Source: JAKPUX01 sp035353815
Lineage (GTDB): Bacteria > Zhuqueibacterota > Zhuqueibacteria > Residuimicrobiales > Residuimicrobiaceae
NCBI GenBank assembly: GCA_035353815.1
Contig: DAOQAG010000017.1
Span: forward strand, 1 to 64,000
Length of the DNA: 64,000 nt
Direction of reading: 5' to 3'
Shown here piece by piece: positions 23,597-32,605 of this stretch (positions are counted from its first letter, which is position 1; every line of letters starts with the position of its first letter). The notes below the pieces were generated by a model. That model saw only the letters and a list, made by a program, of their open reading frames with translations, did not search any database and had not been told where the DNA came from. The position numbers and the translations under genes were made by a program.

Positions 23597-25312
23597 ATGA
23601 AAGCAGTACGCATTCTTTGGGGCCTGCTCCTGGGCAGCCTCGCCGCCGGCAGAGCAGAGAATTATCTGATCAACGGCGGCCAGGAGTCGCAGATCAGTTA
23701 TCAGATGGTGCAAAAGGTCGAACCAGCCCCGGGCACGCAAAAACTGGTGCTGAGCTATGTGATCCCCGAAGCCTTCACCTCGCCGACCTATCATCAATCC
23801 ATCAGCGCCTTCCGCCTCCAGTTTTCGACAGAGCCCTCCACCCGGGAGGAGAAAACCGACGAGCGCGGCAACCACATCATTCGCGCCATCTGGAATCGGC
23901 CGCAAGCCATGGTCGAATCGGTGATGCAGTTCACCGCGGGCAACAGCACCGGCCTGAAGCCCCTGCGCACCAGCGCCCCTTTTCCCCTGGAAAATCTCGG
24001 CCGTGCCGAAGAGGCCTACCTGGCAGCCACCCCCCAGGTGCCGGCGCGCGATGACGAGATCATCCGGCTGGCCAACCAGCTCACGGCCTCCAGCAAGACC
24101 GAATTTGATGCCATCCAGCGCATTCTGACCTGGGTCGTCGATCACTTGCGCTACGTCCTCGTCCCGGAACGCTATGATGCCCTCTACTCCTTGCGGACGG
24201 GAAAGGGCAATTGCCAAAACTATTCGCATATCAGCGCCGCGCTGATGCGCGCCGTAGGCATCCCCTGCCGCATCGTCAATGGCATCACCCTGAAAGAACC
24301 CTATGATGTCGAGCTGCCCGGCGGCACCTTGACCCTGAGAATGGCCCAGGGCCGCCACTCGTGGATCGAGGTCTGGTTCCCGGATCTCGGCTGGGTGCCT
24401 TTTGATCCCCAGCAGACCGCCCTCTATGTCAGCAACCGCTTCATCCGCGTCGAGGTGGGGCTGGACAATGAGGAGACCTGCAATGATGGTCTCATCCGCT
24501 GGTCGCAATCCGCCGGCGCGCAGGGCAAGCCCGAATTTGAGGAGACCATCGGCTATACCCTGGCCTCCGACCGGGTCAACCTGCGTGCGGAAAAGCAGAA
24601 TTACGGTCCGCAAAAATTGCTCTTCTTCCCGCCGGTGGAGGCGCGCTTCACCCAGGTGGCCACCCGGCCCGCCGCTCCTCCGCAGGCCCCGCCTCCGGCA
24701 CCCCCCGTCACCCAGCAGACCATGCGGCGCTACGCCTACAGCCAGCCTTTCAACCAGGGCAACACCGAGTTTCCACAAAACACCGATTTCCTGGCCGGAC
24801 GCGGACCGGCACAGACCTCCAGCGACGGACAAATGGAGATGCGCAAGAATTTTATGGTCGAGACCGCAGAGTATGTCACGACTCAGGGCAATCAATACGC
24901 GCAGACCTTCATCATCGCCAAACCGATCAAACTGACCAGCGTGGGATTGGCGCTGCATAAATTCGGCGGCTCCGGTCAGCTCTGGGTCGAACTCCTCAAG
25001 GACGACGGCTCCGGCAAACCCGGCGAGTATCTGGCCACCAGCCAGTATCTCGCGGTCGAGAAGATGAAATATGCACCTGGCTATGACTGGGTGGACTTTG
25101 ATTTCGGCAACCCCGGATTGCTGCTGCCGCCTGGCCGCTACTGGATGGCCCTCGGCTTCACCGGCAGCCCGATCATTAACTGGTTTTTTTCCTATGGCAA
25201 GCCCGTCGGTCCCGAAGATGGCACCCGCTATAAAACCCTCTTCGATGAGACCTGGAGCCGAAGCCTCTCCTATGAATTTAACTACCGCATCACGGGCTTG
25301 ACCGGAGAGTAA
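23597..25312 (+). CDS. Exported transglutaminase-like (papain-fold) protein
   Basis: 571 aa from the ATG at 23597 (GAGAGGTGG upstream, signal peptide MKAVRILWGLLLGSLAAGRA). The frame opens at 23435 but that part overlaps the promoter. The transglutaminase core has the Cys of GNCQNYSHI (about residue 205), the His of GRHSWIEVWF and the Asp of WVPFDPQQT, so the triad is complete. A Pro-rich linker (near 350-375) leads to a beta-sandwich domain (about 420-571). Members act as peptidases or protein cross-linkers outside the cytoplasm; the actual activity is unknown. Followed by a sugar kinase 54 bp later, probably unrelated. Confidence 0.8.
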   Translation: MKAVRILWGLLLGSLAAGRAENYLINGGQESQISYQMVQKVEPAPGTQKLVLSYVIPEAFTSPTYHQSISAFRLQFSTEPSTREEKTDERGNHIIRAIWNRPQAMVESVMQFTAGNSTGLKPLRTSAPFPLENLGRAEEAYLAATPQVPARDDEIIRLANQLTASSKTEFDAIQRILTWVVDHLRYVLVPERYDALYSLRTGKGNCQNYSHISAALMRAVGIPCRIVNGITLKEPYDVELPGGTLTLRMAQGRHSWIEVWFPDLGWVPFDPQQTALYVSNRFIRVEVGLDNEETCNDGLIRWSQSAGAQGKPEFEETIGYTLASDRVNLRAEKQNYGPQKLLFFPPVEARFTQVATRPAAPPQAPPPAPPVTQQTMRRYAYSQPFNQGNTEFPQNTDFLAGRGPAQTSSDGQMEMRKNFMVETAEYVTTQGNQYAQTFIIAKPIKLTSVGLALHKFGGSGQLWVELLKDDGSGKPGEYLATSQYLAVEKMKYAPGYDWVDFDFGNPGLLLPPGRYWMALGFTGSPIINWFFSYGKPVGPEDGTRYKTLFDETWSRSLSYEFNYRITGLTGE

Positions 25313-25366
25313 CGCCGCTCCGGCCGCCGCCCCTGATGCCCCCTTCGCAGTCAACCGGAACAGGGA

Positions 25367-26986
25367 ATGGCCGAACACTATATCTTGACGCACGATCTAG
25401 GGACCAGCTCCAACAAAGCCGTTCTTTTTACGCTCCATGGGCGCCTGATCGCCGAAGCGCGCCAGGACTATGCACTGCACTACCCGCAGCAAAACTATGC
25501 CGAGCAGGACCCCTTCGACTGGCTGCATGCGGTCTATACCACCACCCGCAAAGCCCTGCAAAAAGCCGACATCGCGGCAGAGCAGATCGCCGGGATCACC
25601 TTCACCTGCCAGATGCAAACCCTTGTGGCCGTCGATGCCGAGGGGATGCCGGTGATGCCCGCCATCTCCTGGCTCGATACCCGCGGCATGGAGGTGCTCT
25701 ACCAAACCCTCTATCCGCGGCCGCGCATCATGGGCTACCAGCCGCTGCGCCTCCTCCATTTTCTCCAGGTCACCGGAGGCACCCCCGGCCATACCGGCAA
25801 AGATCCGATCACCAAGATACTCTGGCTGAAGCTGAAACGCCCGGACCTTTTCGCCAAAACCGCCCAATTTCTAGACGTCAAGGACTTTATCATTTATCAC
25901 CTCACCGGCAAATGGTCGAAATCGATCGATATGGCCGTGGTTTGGTGGCTGCTCGACACCCGCAAGAACCGCAACTGCTGGGATAAAAATCTCTGCCGTC
26001 TCGCCGGCATCACCCCGGATCAATTGCCGCCGGTCTATCCCAGTTCGGCCGTTATCGGTCCGCTCCATGCCAAGGCTGCGGCGCTGATGGGCCTCCCGGC
26101 CGGCATCCCGATTATCAACGGATCGGGCGACATTCCGGCCGCAGCGGTCGGATCCGGCGCCATCCAGGAGGGGGCCCTGAGCATCCGCCTCGGCACCAGC
26201 GGCGGAATCGCCGGACACTTCCGGCGCCGCAAGATCGACATCACCCATTACGCCGGCTGCGTCGGCAGCACCTGTCCGGAAAAATACTACCTCGCCCTGG
26301 CTCACCAGGAGACCATCGGCATTTGCCTGGAATGGCTCGCCAACCGCATCCTGTATCACAAACAGCGGCTGGAGGAGGAGACCCTTTTCGCGGATGTCTT
26401 TCAGCTCCTCGATCACCTCGCTGCACAGGCCCCGGCCGGGTCCGAGGGTCTGATCTTCACACCATGGATGTTCGGTGAGCGCTGCCCCATCGATGATCAT
26501 AACGTTCGCGCCGGCCTCTTCAACCTCAGCTTGCACCATGGCCGGGAACATCTCATCCGCGCTGTCCTCGAGGGCATCGCCTTCAACCTGCGCTGGGCCC
26601 TCGAGGTGTTGGAGAACCTCTATCAGCCGGTCCGCGACGTGCATATCATCGGCGGCGGCGCCAAAAGCGACATCTGGTGCCAGATCATCGCCGATATCAC
26701 CAACCGGATCATCCATCAAGCGGCGGACCCACAACAGGCCAACGCCCGCGGCGCCGCCCTGCTCGCCAGCCTCGCGCTCGGACATATTGGCTCCTTCGAG
26801 GAGATCGGCAACCATGTGGTGATCCGGCAAAGTTACACCCCCGACCCGGGCAACCGCGAGATCTACGACCGGCTCTTCAAGGAATTCAAGCGCCTCTACC
26901 GCCAGAACAAAAAGTGGTATGCCCGCATGAATGGCGCGGGCTCAGCCCCGCACCCGGCCGGCGATCCCGCTGCAGCCACCCGTTGA
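25367..26986 (+). CDS. FGGY-family carbohydrate kinase, xylulokinase-like
   Basis: 539 aa, near the 480-520 of xylulokinases. N-terminal phosphate motif DLGTSSNKAVLF, the FGGY signature regions (FTCQMQTLVAVD, ISWLDTRG) and the C-terminal ATP site VHIIGGGAKSDIWCQIIADI. It phosphorylates a pentulose or related sugar in the cytoplasm. No isomerase or transporter is beside it, so the sugar cannot be fixed; xylulose is the closest guess. The final 20 residues are Ala/Pro-rich. The gene ends 43 bp before a response regulator gene. Confidence 0.85.
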   Translation: MAEHYILTHDLGTSSNKAVLFTLHGRLIAEARQDYALHYPQQNYAEQDPFDWLHAVYTTTRKALQKADIAAEQIAGITFTCQMQTLVAVDAEGMPVMPAISWLDTRGMEVLYQTLYPRPRIMGYQPLRLLHFLQVTGGTPGHTGKDPITKILWLKLKRPDLFAKTAQFLDVKDFIIYHLTGKWSKSIDMAVVWWLLDTRKNRNCWDKNLCRLAGITPDQLPPVYPSSAVIGPLHAKAAALMGLPAGIPIINGSGDIPAAAVGSGAIQEGALSIRLGTSGGIAGHFRRRKIDITHYAGCVGSTCPEKYYLALAHQETIGICLEWLANRILYHKQRLEEETLFADVFQLLDHLAAQAPAGSEGLIFTPWMFGERCPIDDHNVRAGLFNLSLHHGREHLIRAVLEGIAFNLRWALEVLENLYQPVRDVHIIGGGAKSDIWCQIIADITNRIIHQAADPQQANARGAALLASLALGHIGSFEEIGNHVVIRQSYTPDPGNREIYDRLFKEFKRLYRQNKKWYARMNGAGSAPHPAGDPAAATR

Positions 26987-27029
26987 CCGCTGCCGCGCAG
27001 CCGCCTTTACTTCCTGGAGCACTCTCGCT

Positions 27030-28052
27030 ATGACTCATCCGCGCACCGGCACCGTGCTGATCGTCGACGATGAGGCGATCATCCGCGAGTCTCTGCAGCA
27101 CTGGCTGGAGATGGAAGGGTATCGCGTTTTCACTGCGGAGAACGGCGAAAAAGCTCTGCAGCTGTGCAAATTCGAACACTTTGATGTCGGCGTCTTTGAT
27201 ATCCGGATGCCGGGCATGGATGGCATCACGCTGCTCCGGCAGACCCGGAGCTCGTTCCCGGAGATGGCGGTCATTATGATGACCGCCTTCGCCAGCATCG
27301 AAGACGCCGTCCAGTGCATCAGCTCCGGCGCGCATGATTATGTCATCAAGCCCTTCCCTCCGGAAAAGCTCTCTCACGCCATCCGCAACCTCCTGGAATC
27401 CCGGCAGCTACATGCCCGGCAGCAAGGCCTGCTCGCCCACCAGGATCTGCTGCGGCAGTTTCTGCACCAGGCAACTCCCTACCTGGCCCTGGGTGCCGCC
27501 ACTGCGGCGCTCAGCGGCGCATATGGCCTGTCAGCCGCTCTGCCGGAGGCAAAGCGCAACGCAGGCCAGCCCGCGGACCGCCTGCCGTTGATCGACCAGG
27601 TTGTTGCGGCTTCCTTGCCAGGACTTGCAGTCGGGAGCCATGACCTGCGCGCCATTTGCGCGACCGCTCTGGCGCTGCTGGACCGGGAAGAGTCCTTTGC
27701 CCTGCCTGCGGTCACCGCCCCCGAGCGGCTGACAACGGCAGCCCCCTTCGTGCCGGCGGTTCTGGCGCTTCAGCTCTTCCTCGATGCGCTGACCCGCGGT
27801 GGCCGGGCGGAGCCGGAGATACGCTTGGCCGGCGCGGCCGCAGCTCGGGGCCCGGTTGTGGCGCTGCGACTACCGTCCGCCCTGAACGCCGCCGAGCGCG
27901 ATGCACTGGGCGGCGCTGCCTTGACGGGCGCTGGCGCCGATCCCGATCTCACCCTGGCGCTGCTGCTCTTTCAACAGCTCGGCGCCGCGTTGGCGGCAGA
28001 AAATGAGGAACAAATCATCATCATCTTCCCTGCTGCGGCCGGGAAAGCCTAG
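27030..28052 (+). CDS. Response regulator with C-terminal degenerate kinase-like ATPase region
   Basis: 340 aa from the ATG at 27030. The receiver (1-120) is intact: VDDE, acceptor Asp in GVFDIRMPG, Thr of MMTAFAS, Lys of VIKPF. The rest (about 140-340) is Ala/Leu-rich and of unclear family. Its final part (LALLLFQQLGAALAAENEEQIIIIFPAA) follows the order of the end of a histidine kinase HATPase_c, but no N, G1 or G2 box remains, so I infer a decayed kinase domain. It sits 6 bp before an NtrC-type regulator, so both are probably made together and may answer the same kinase. Confidence 0.7.
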   Translation: MTHPRTGTVLIVDDEAIIRESLQHWLEMEGYRVFTAENGEKALQLCKFEHFDVGVFDIRMPGMDGITLLRQTRSSFPEMAVIMMTAFASIEDAVQCISSGAHDYVIKPFPPEKLSHAIRNLLESRQLHARQQGLLAHQDLLRQFLHQATPYLALGAATAALSGAYGLSAALPEAKRNAGQPADRLPLIDQVVAASLPGLAVGSHDLRAICATALALLDREESFALPAVTAPERLTTAAPFVPAVLALQLFLDALTRGGRAEPEIRLAGAAAARGPVVALRLPSALNAAERDALGGAALTGAGADPDLTLALLLFQQLGAALAAENEEQIIIIFPAAAGKA

Positions 28053-28058
28053 GATTTC

Positions 28059-29426
28059 ATGGTGCAAGAGGCCACTCACATCCTCATCGTCGATGATGAG
28101 GATCTGCTCAGAGAAGGCTGCCGGCGGCTGCTCGAAATATCCGGCTACAAGGTCGCCACGGCTGCTGATGCCGAAACGGGACTGCAGCTTGCCGCCTCTG
28201 GCGCCTTTGAAATCGTCTTTGTCGATTTCCGCATGCCCGGCATGACAGGGCTTGAATTCATCCGCCGCATGCAGGAAACCAGCCCGGCGACGGATGTGGT
28301 GATGATGACCGGTTACGCGAGCATCGAGATGGCGGTCGAGGCGATGAAAAATGGAGCGCGCGACTATATCTCGAAACCCTTTGAAGCGGAACAGCTCCTG
28401 ACGATCGTCAGCCGGCTCGAGCAGCGGCGTCAGAATCCCGCCCCGCCACCGGCGCATGAGCTGGCCTTCGTGCTGAATGGCAAGGCCATTAAAATCATCG
28501 GCGGGGGAGAGGTGATGCAGGAGCTCTTTTCCCTGGTACGCAAGGTGGCGCCGACCGACAGCACGGTATTGATCGAAGGGGAGAGCGGAACGGGCAAGGA
28601 ATTGATCGCGCGTGCCATTCACGCCCTGAGCCATCGCAAAAACCGCCCCTTTTTTACCATGGATTGCGGGTCGCTGGTCGAATCGCTCTTCGAAAGCGAG
28701 CTGTTTGGCCACGTCAAGGGCTCCTTCACCGGCGCAACGGCGACCAAGCACGGCGCCCTCGAGCTGGCCCATGGCGGCACTTTTTTCTTCGATGAGATCG
28801 GCAACATCTCTCTCAACGTCCAGGCCAAAATCCTGCGCGCCATTCAGGAGAGAGAAATCCGCCGCATTGGCTCGACCCAGACCATTCCGGTAGATGTTCG
28901 TGTCATCGCCGCCACCAATCTTGATCTGCGCGCGGCCGTTGCCGCCGGGCAATTTCGTGAAGATCTCTATTACCGGTTGAGCGTGATTCCCATCCGTCTG
29001 CCACCGTTGCGTGAAAGACCTGAAGATATCGCGCTTTTGCTCGATCACTTCATCCAAAAGCACAAGAAACGCCGCCAGCATCATCCCATCGACCAGATCG
29101 CCCCTGAGGTGATGGAGCTATTTCAGCGGTATGGCTGGCCAGGGAATATTCGCGAGCTGGAAAATGTCATTGAACGCGCTTCGGTGATCGAGGAGAGCAA
29201 CGAGCTGCGTTTGCAGAGCCTGCCGCCGCAGCTGCGCCATTTTGCCGGCCAACAGGAGGCGCCCGGGAAGGAGGAGGCGCAATCGCTTGCTAGCATGGAA
29301 AAAGAGCACATCCGCAAGGTCCTCATAGAGTGCGCCGGCAACATCAGCCGTGCCGCCCGCCTTCTTGGCATCGATCGCAAGACCCTCTACGACAAGATCC
29401 GTCGCTACGACCTCTCCGTTTCCTGA
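28059..29426 (+). CDS. NtrC-family sigma-54-dependent response regulator
   Basis: 455 aa. Receiver: VDDED, acceptor Asp in VFVDFRMPG, Lys of ISKPF. AAA+ domain: GESGTGKE, sigma-54 loop GSFTGA (Ser in place of the usual first Ala), Walker B GGTFFFDEIG. Fis-type helix-turn-helix at the C-terminus (ISRAARLLGIDRKTLYDKIRRY). It is the last DNA-binding regulator before the hydrogenase cluster and could switch it, since the receivers within the cluster have no DNA-binding domain. That is inference; a weak sigma-54-like element is at 29655. Confidence 0.9.
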   Translation: MVQEATHILIVDDEDLLREGCRRLLEISGYKVATAADAETGLQLAASGAFEIVFVDFRMPGMTGLEFIRRMQETSPATDVVMMTGYASIEMAVEAMKNGARDYISKPFEAEQLLTIVSRLEQRRQNPAPPPAHELAFVLNGKAIKIIGGGEVMQELFSLVRKVAPTDSTVLIEGESGTGKELIARAIHALSHRKNRPFFTMDCGSLVESLFESELFGHVKGSFTGATATKHGALELAHGGTFFFDEIGNISLNVQAKILRAIQEREIRRIGSTQTIPVDVRVIAATNLDLRAAVAAGQFREDLYYRLSVIPIRLPPLRERPEDIALLLDHFIQKHKKRRQHHPIDQIAPEVMELFQRYGWPGNIRELENVIERASVIEESNELRLQSLPPQLRHFAGQQEAPGKEEAQSLASMEKEHIRKVLIECAGNISRAARLLGIDRKTLYDKIRRYDLSVS

Positions 29427-29654
29427 TCTCCTTGCGCTGTGCCAGACCCTGCGGCGGTGCACCTGGAGGCCTGCTTCGCTCGGCCCGTCAGGCTGTTGTC
29501 GATGGCCTCCACCTCACTGCCAAAGTCGTGGTCTGTGGAGATTTCCCACAGAAAAAGCTCTCATTTTTGATAGAAACTCAGACCGACACCAGACGACCTC
29601 TTCCATACTTGCATAATATCAATATGTTAGAAAGCAGGTTCCAGGGGAAGCCGC

Positions 29655-29670
29655 TGGCACGTTTTTTGAA
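29655..29670 (+). promoter_or_regulatory. Weak sigma-54-like element upstream of the hydrogenase cluster
   Basis: TGGCACGTTTTTTGAA has a perfect -24 half (TGGCACG) at correct spacing from TTGAA, but the -12 GC is GA. It is in the 283-bp non-coding stretch between the NtrC regulator and the pseudo-receiver gene; I see no gene in that stretch. Confidence 0.3.
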
Positions 29671-29709
29671 TAGACAGGTGCAAAAATAATCCCTTTCTGG
29701 CATGATCTC

Positions 29710-30084
29710 ATGAACTGTCTTATCGTGGCAAATCCGCAAAAGAGTGTAACGCAGGAGGTGACGCAATTTCTCAGCGCACATTCTGTCGCCACGCTGCTGC
29801 TGGATGATCCCTTCCAGGCTCTGGAACTAGCACAGGGTCAGCATTTCGACCTGATTCTCCTGGATGCGCGCACCCACGGCCTCAAGATCGATCAGGCCAT
29901 CCGCCTGCTCAAAGGCTGCGATCCCTCGGCGCGCATCATCGTCCGCACCGACGAGAACACCCGCGCCCTGGAGGGCAAGGTCCGCAAGGAACAGATCTTT
30001 TATTATCATGTCGACTCGCTCGGCATCCAGGATCTCCAGCTTGCCATGTCAGCAGCCCTGGGCATTCATGTCCCTCGACAATAA
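29710..30084 (+). CDS. Single-domain receiver-like protein lacking the acidic pocket
   Basis: 124 aa, CheY size. The acceptor-like Asp is present (LILLDARTHG), but the N-terminal acidic pair is replaced (LIVANPQ instead of VDDD) and the conserved Lys near the C-terminus is not seen (FYYHVDSLG). It is therefore likely a pseudo-receiver that does not bind Mg2+ normally. It lies 37 bp before the first hydrogenase gene and probably starts that transcript. Exact role unknown. Confidence 0.6.
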   Translation: MNCLIVANPQKSVTQEVTQFLSAHSVATLLLDDPFQALELAQGQHFDLILLDARTHGLKIDQAIRLLKGCDPSARIIVRTDENTRALEGKVRKEQIFYYHVDSLGIQDLQLAMSAALGIHVPRQ

Positions 30085-30121
30085 TCCGCTCTCTACTTTG
30101 TATTCATCATGTGAGGAAAGC

Positions 30122-30580
30122 ATGGAACTCCAACAGGTGTACCAAAAATACCCGAAGAATGATCCCTCGATCCTGATACCGATTCTGCAGGATATCCAGG
30201 AGGTTTGCGGGTATCTGTCCGAAGATGAATTGCACCATGTCGCCGAGCATACCAAACTGCCGGTCAGCCGGGTCTTCGGTGTGGCAACCTTTTACAACCA
30301 GTTTCGCCTTCGGCCTCTGGGTAAGCATGTGATCCGTGTCTGTCGCGGCACAGCTTGTCACGTCAAGGGTTCTGCTGATATTCTCACTACCGTGGAAAAT
30401 GAACTGGGCATCAAGGCGGGTGGAACGACCAAGGATTTGCAGTTTTCCATTGAGACTGTGGCTTGCATCGGCGCCTGCAGCATCGCCCCGGTGATCACCA
30501 TTGACGATGAGTTTCATGGCGGCCTCACGGTCAAGGCTGTGCAAAAACTGATCGCTGCGATGAAAAACAACAAGGAATGA
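30122..30580 (+). CDS. hydC: NuoE-like [2Fe-2S] subunit of bifurcating hydrogenase, copy 1 (HydC/HndA)
   Basis: 152 aa from the ATG at 30122; a longer frame upstream overlaps the receiver gene. The thioredoxin-like [2Fe-2S] ligands are visible in CRGTAC and CIGAC. The sequence is typical of the 24-kDa family (VSRVFGVATFYNQFRL). It is the small subunit of a trimeric NAD- and ferredoxin-linked [FeFe]-hydrogenase, passing electrons to or from HydB. Directly followed by hydB and hydA. Confidence 0.93.
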   Translation: MELQQVYQKYPKNDPSILIPILQDIQEVCGYLSEDELHHVAEHTKLPVSRVFGVATFYNQFRLRPLGKHVIRVCRGTACHVKGSADILTTVENELGIKAGGTTKDLQFSIETVACIGACSIAPVITIDDEFHGGLTVKAVQKLIAAMKNNKE

Positions 30581-30587
30581 GGCGGAT

Positions 30588-32585
30588 ATGAATTCATATG
30601 CAAAGATTTTCGCCAATTGCTGGCATACCAACGAAAAACCCTGCGCGCACTTTGTCGACTGCATCAACGATGGGCAAAAATGCCACCAGTCCGCCGAAAC
30701 CCGCAAGCATCTGGACGCATACAAGCATGAGATATTGCTTGAAGACCACAAGAAGCCGGTCATTCTCGTCGGTATGGGCACCTGCGGCCTGGCCAATGGC
30801 GCCAACCACGTGCATGCCGCCATCCTCGCCGAGCTCGAAAAGCTCCATCTCCAGGTGCAAGTCATCCCGACCGGCTGCGTCGGCTACTGCTCCATGGAGG
30901 TCATCGTCGACATCAAACTTCCCGGCCATCCGCGCCTCTGCTACTGCCGGGTCAAACCGGAGGATGTACCCCTGCTGCTGCAGAAAACCCTGGTCGAAAA
31001 GTCGGTGGTCGCGGAAAAACTCCTCGGCATCTATCCCGCGGTCGATGGCAATAACGGCTGGGGCGAGCTGCCGCTCCTGAGCCAGGTGCCCTTCTTCGCC
31101 AAGCAGAAAAAGCAGGTCCTCGTGAACTGCGGCGTCATCGATCCGGAAAGCATCGATCAGTACCTCGCCCGCGGCGGCTACAAGGGGCTGTCAAAGGCGA
31201 TCAACAAGATGACCCCGTCCGAAGTGGTCAAGGAGATGATCGCCTCCGGTCTGCGCGGACGCGGCGGCGGTGGCTTCCCGACCGGCAAAAAATGGGAATT
31301 TGCCCTCAATCAGCAGGCTGAACAAAAGTACATCGTCTGCAATGCCGACGAGGGCGATCCCGGCGCTTTCATGGACCGCGCCGTCATGGAGAGCGATCCC
31401 CATCGCGTCATCGAAGGCATGGTGATCGGCGCTTACGCCATCGGCGCCAGTGAGGGATATATCTATTGCCGTGCCGAATATCCGCTGGCTATCAGACGTC
31501 TGGAAAAGACCATCGCCGACGCCAAGGCCTATGGCTTGCTCGGCAAGAACATTCTCGGCAGCGGCTTCTCCTTCAACCTCAAGATCAAAAAGGGAGCGGG
31601 GGCCTTCGTCTGCGGTGAGGAGACGGCCCTGCTGCACTCGATTGAAGGCAAACGCGGCATGCCGCGGCCGCGGCCGCCTTTCCCGGCCGTCTCCGGCCTC
31701 TTCGGCAAGCCGACGGTCATCAACAATGTCGAAACCTTTGCCAACGTCCCCAACGTTCTCCGTGACGGCGCGGCCAGCTACGCGGCGATCGGCACAGCGG
31801 GCTCCAAGGGAACCAAGATTTTCGCCCTCTCGGGCAAGATCAGCAATACCGGGCTCGTCGAGGTGCCGATGGGCGTCTCCCTGCGCGAGGTGGTTTTCGA
31901 TATCGGCGGCGGCTGCCCCAACAACAAGAAATTCAAGGCGGTTCAGATCGGCGGCCCCTCCGGCGGCGCCCTGCCGGAACAGGTCATCGATACCCCCATC
32001 GACTATGAAAACCTCAAGACCGTCGGCGCCATGATGGGCTCGGGTGGACTGGTGGTCATGGATGAGACCACCTGCATGGTGGATGTCGCCAAGTACTTTA
32101 TGACCTTCATTCAGTCTGAATCCTGCGGTAAATGCATCCCCTGCCGCGAAGGCACCAAACGGCTGCTCGAGATCCTCGAACGCCTGACGGCCAGCTACCG
32201 TAGCGAAAAAACCCCGGATGAAGCCTTGCTGCGCTTCCAGGGCATGGTGTATATGGAGCGCCTCTCCGAGGTGATCCAGAATACCTCGCTGTGCGGCCTG
32301 GGACAGACCGCAGCCAACCCGGTCATGAGCACGCTGCGCTATTTCCGCGACGAGTACGAGGCCCATCTCTACGACCGCAAATGCCCAGCCGGCCTCTGCC
32401 GCGAGCTGTTGACCTACCATATCGATACGGAAAAATGCACAGGCTGTACCGTTTGCGCCCGCAAGTGCCCGCAGAACGCCATTCTCGGCGAAAAGCAGAA
32501 AGCCCATTACATCATCGATGAGAAGTGCATTCGCTGCGACCAGTGCCGCGCCAATTGTAAATTCGATGCGATTTTTGTGGAGTAA
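30588..32585 (+). CDS. hydB: NuoF-like flavoprotein subunit of bifurcating hydrogenase, copy 1 (HydB/HndC)
   Basis: 665 aa. A Cys-rich N-terminal extension (C11, C19, C25, C32) precedes a thioredoxin-like [2Fe-2S] domain (about 55-135: GMGTCG, TGCVGYC). Then the NuoF core with the FMN/NAD site (GRGGGGFPTGKKW, CNADEGDPGAFMDR, GAGAFVCGEETALL), an SLBB domain, and the [4Fe-4S] ligands in SCGKCIPCREG. A C-terminal ferredoxin domain has two [4Fe-4S] clusters (CTGCTVCARKC, CIRCDQCRANC). It is the site of NAD(H) oxidation and electron bifurcation. The N-terminal Cys cluster is not part of the standard subunit. Confidence 0.94.
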   Translation: MNSYAKIFANCWHTNEKPCAHFVDCINDGQKCHQSAETRKHLDAYKHEILLEDHKKPVILVGMGTCGLANGANHVHAAILAELEKLHLQVQVIPTGCVGYCSMEVIVDIKLPGHPRLCYCRVKPEDVPLLLQKTLVEKSVVAEKLLGIYPAVDGNNGWGELPLLSQVPFFAKQKKQVLVNCGVIDPESIDQYLARGGYKGLSKAINKMTPSEVVKEMIASGLRGRGGGGFPTGKKWEFALNQQAEQKYIVCNADEGDPGAFMDRAVMESDPHRVIEGMVIGAYAIGASEGYIYCRAEYPLAIRRLEKTIADAKAYGLLGKNILGSGFSFNLKIKKGAGAFVCGEETALLHSIEGKRGMPRPRPPFPAVSGLFGKPTVINNVETFANVPNVLRDGAASYAAIGTAGSKGTKIFALSGKISNTGLVEVPMGVSLREVVFDIGGGCPNNKKFKAVQIGGPSGGALPEQVIDTPIDYENLKTVGAMMGSGGLVVMDETTCMVDVAKYFMTFIQSESCGKCIPCREGTKRLLEILERLTASYRSEKTPDEALLRFQGMVYMERLSEVIQNTSLCGLGQTAANPVMSTLRYFRDEYEAHLYDRKCPAGLCRELLTYHIDTEKCTGCTVCARKCPQNAILGEKQKAHYIIDEKCIRCDQCRANCKFDAIFVE

Positions 32586-32605
32586 CCATACACAAGAGGA
32601 TTCCC

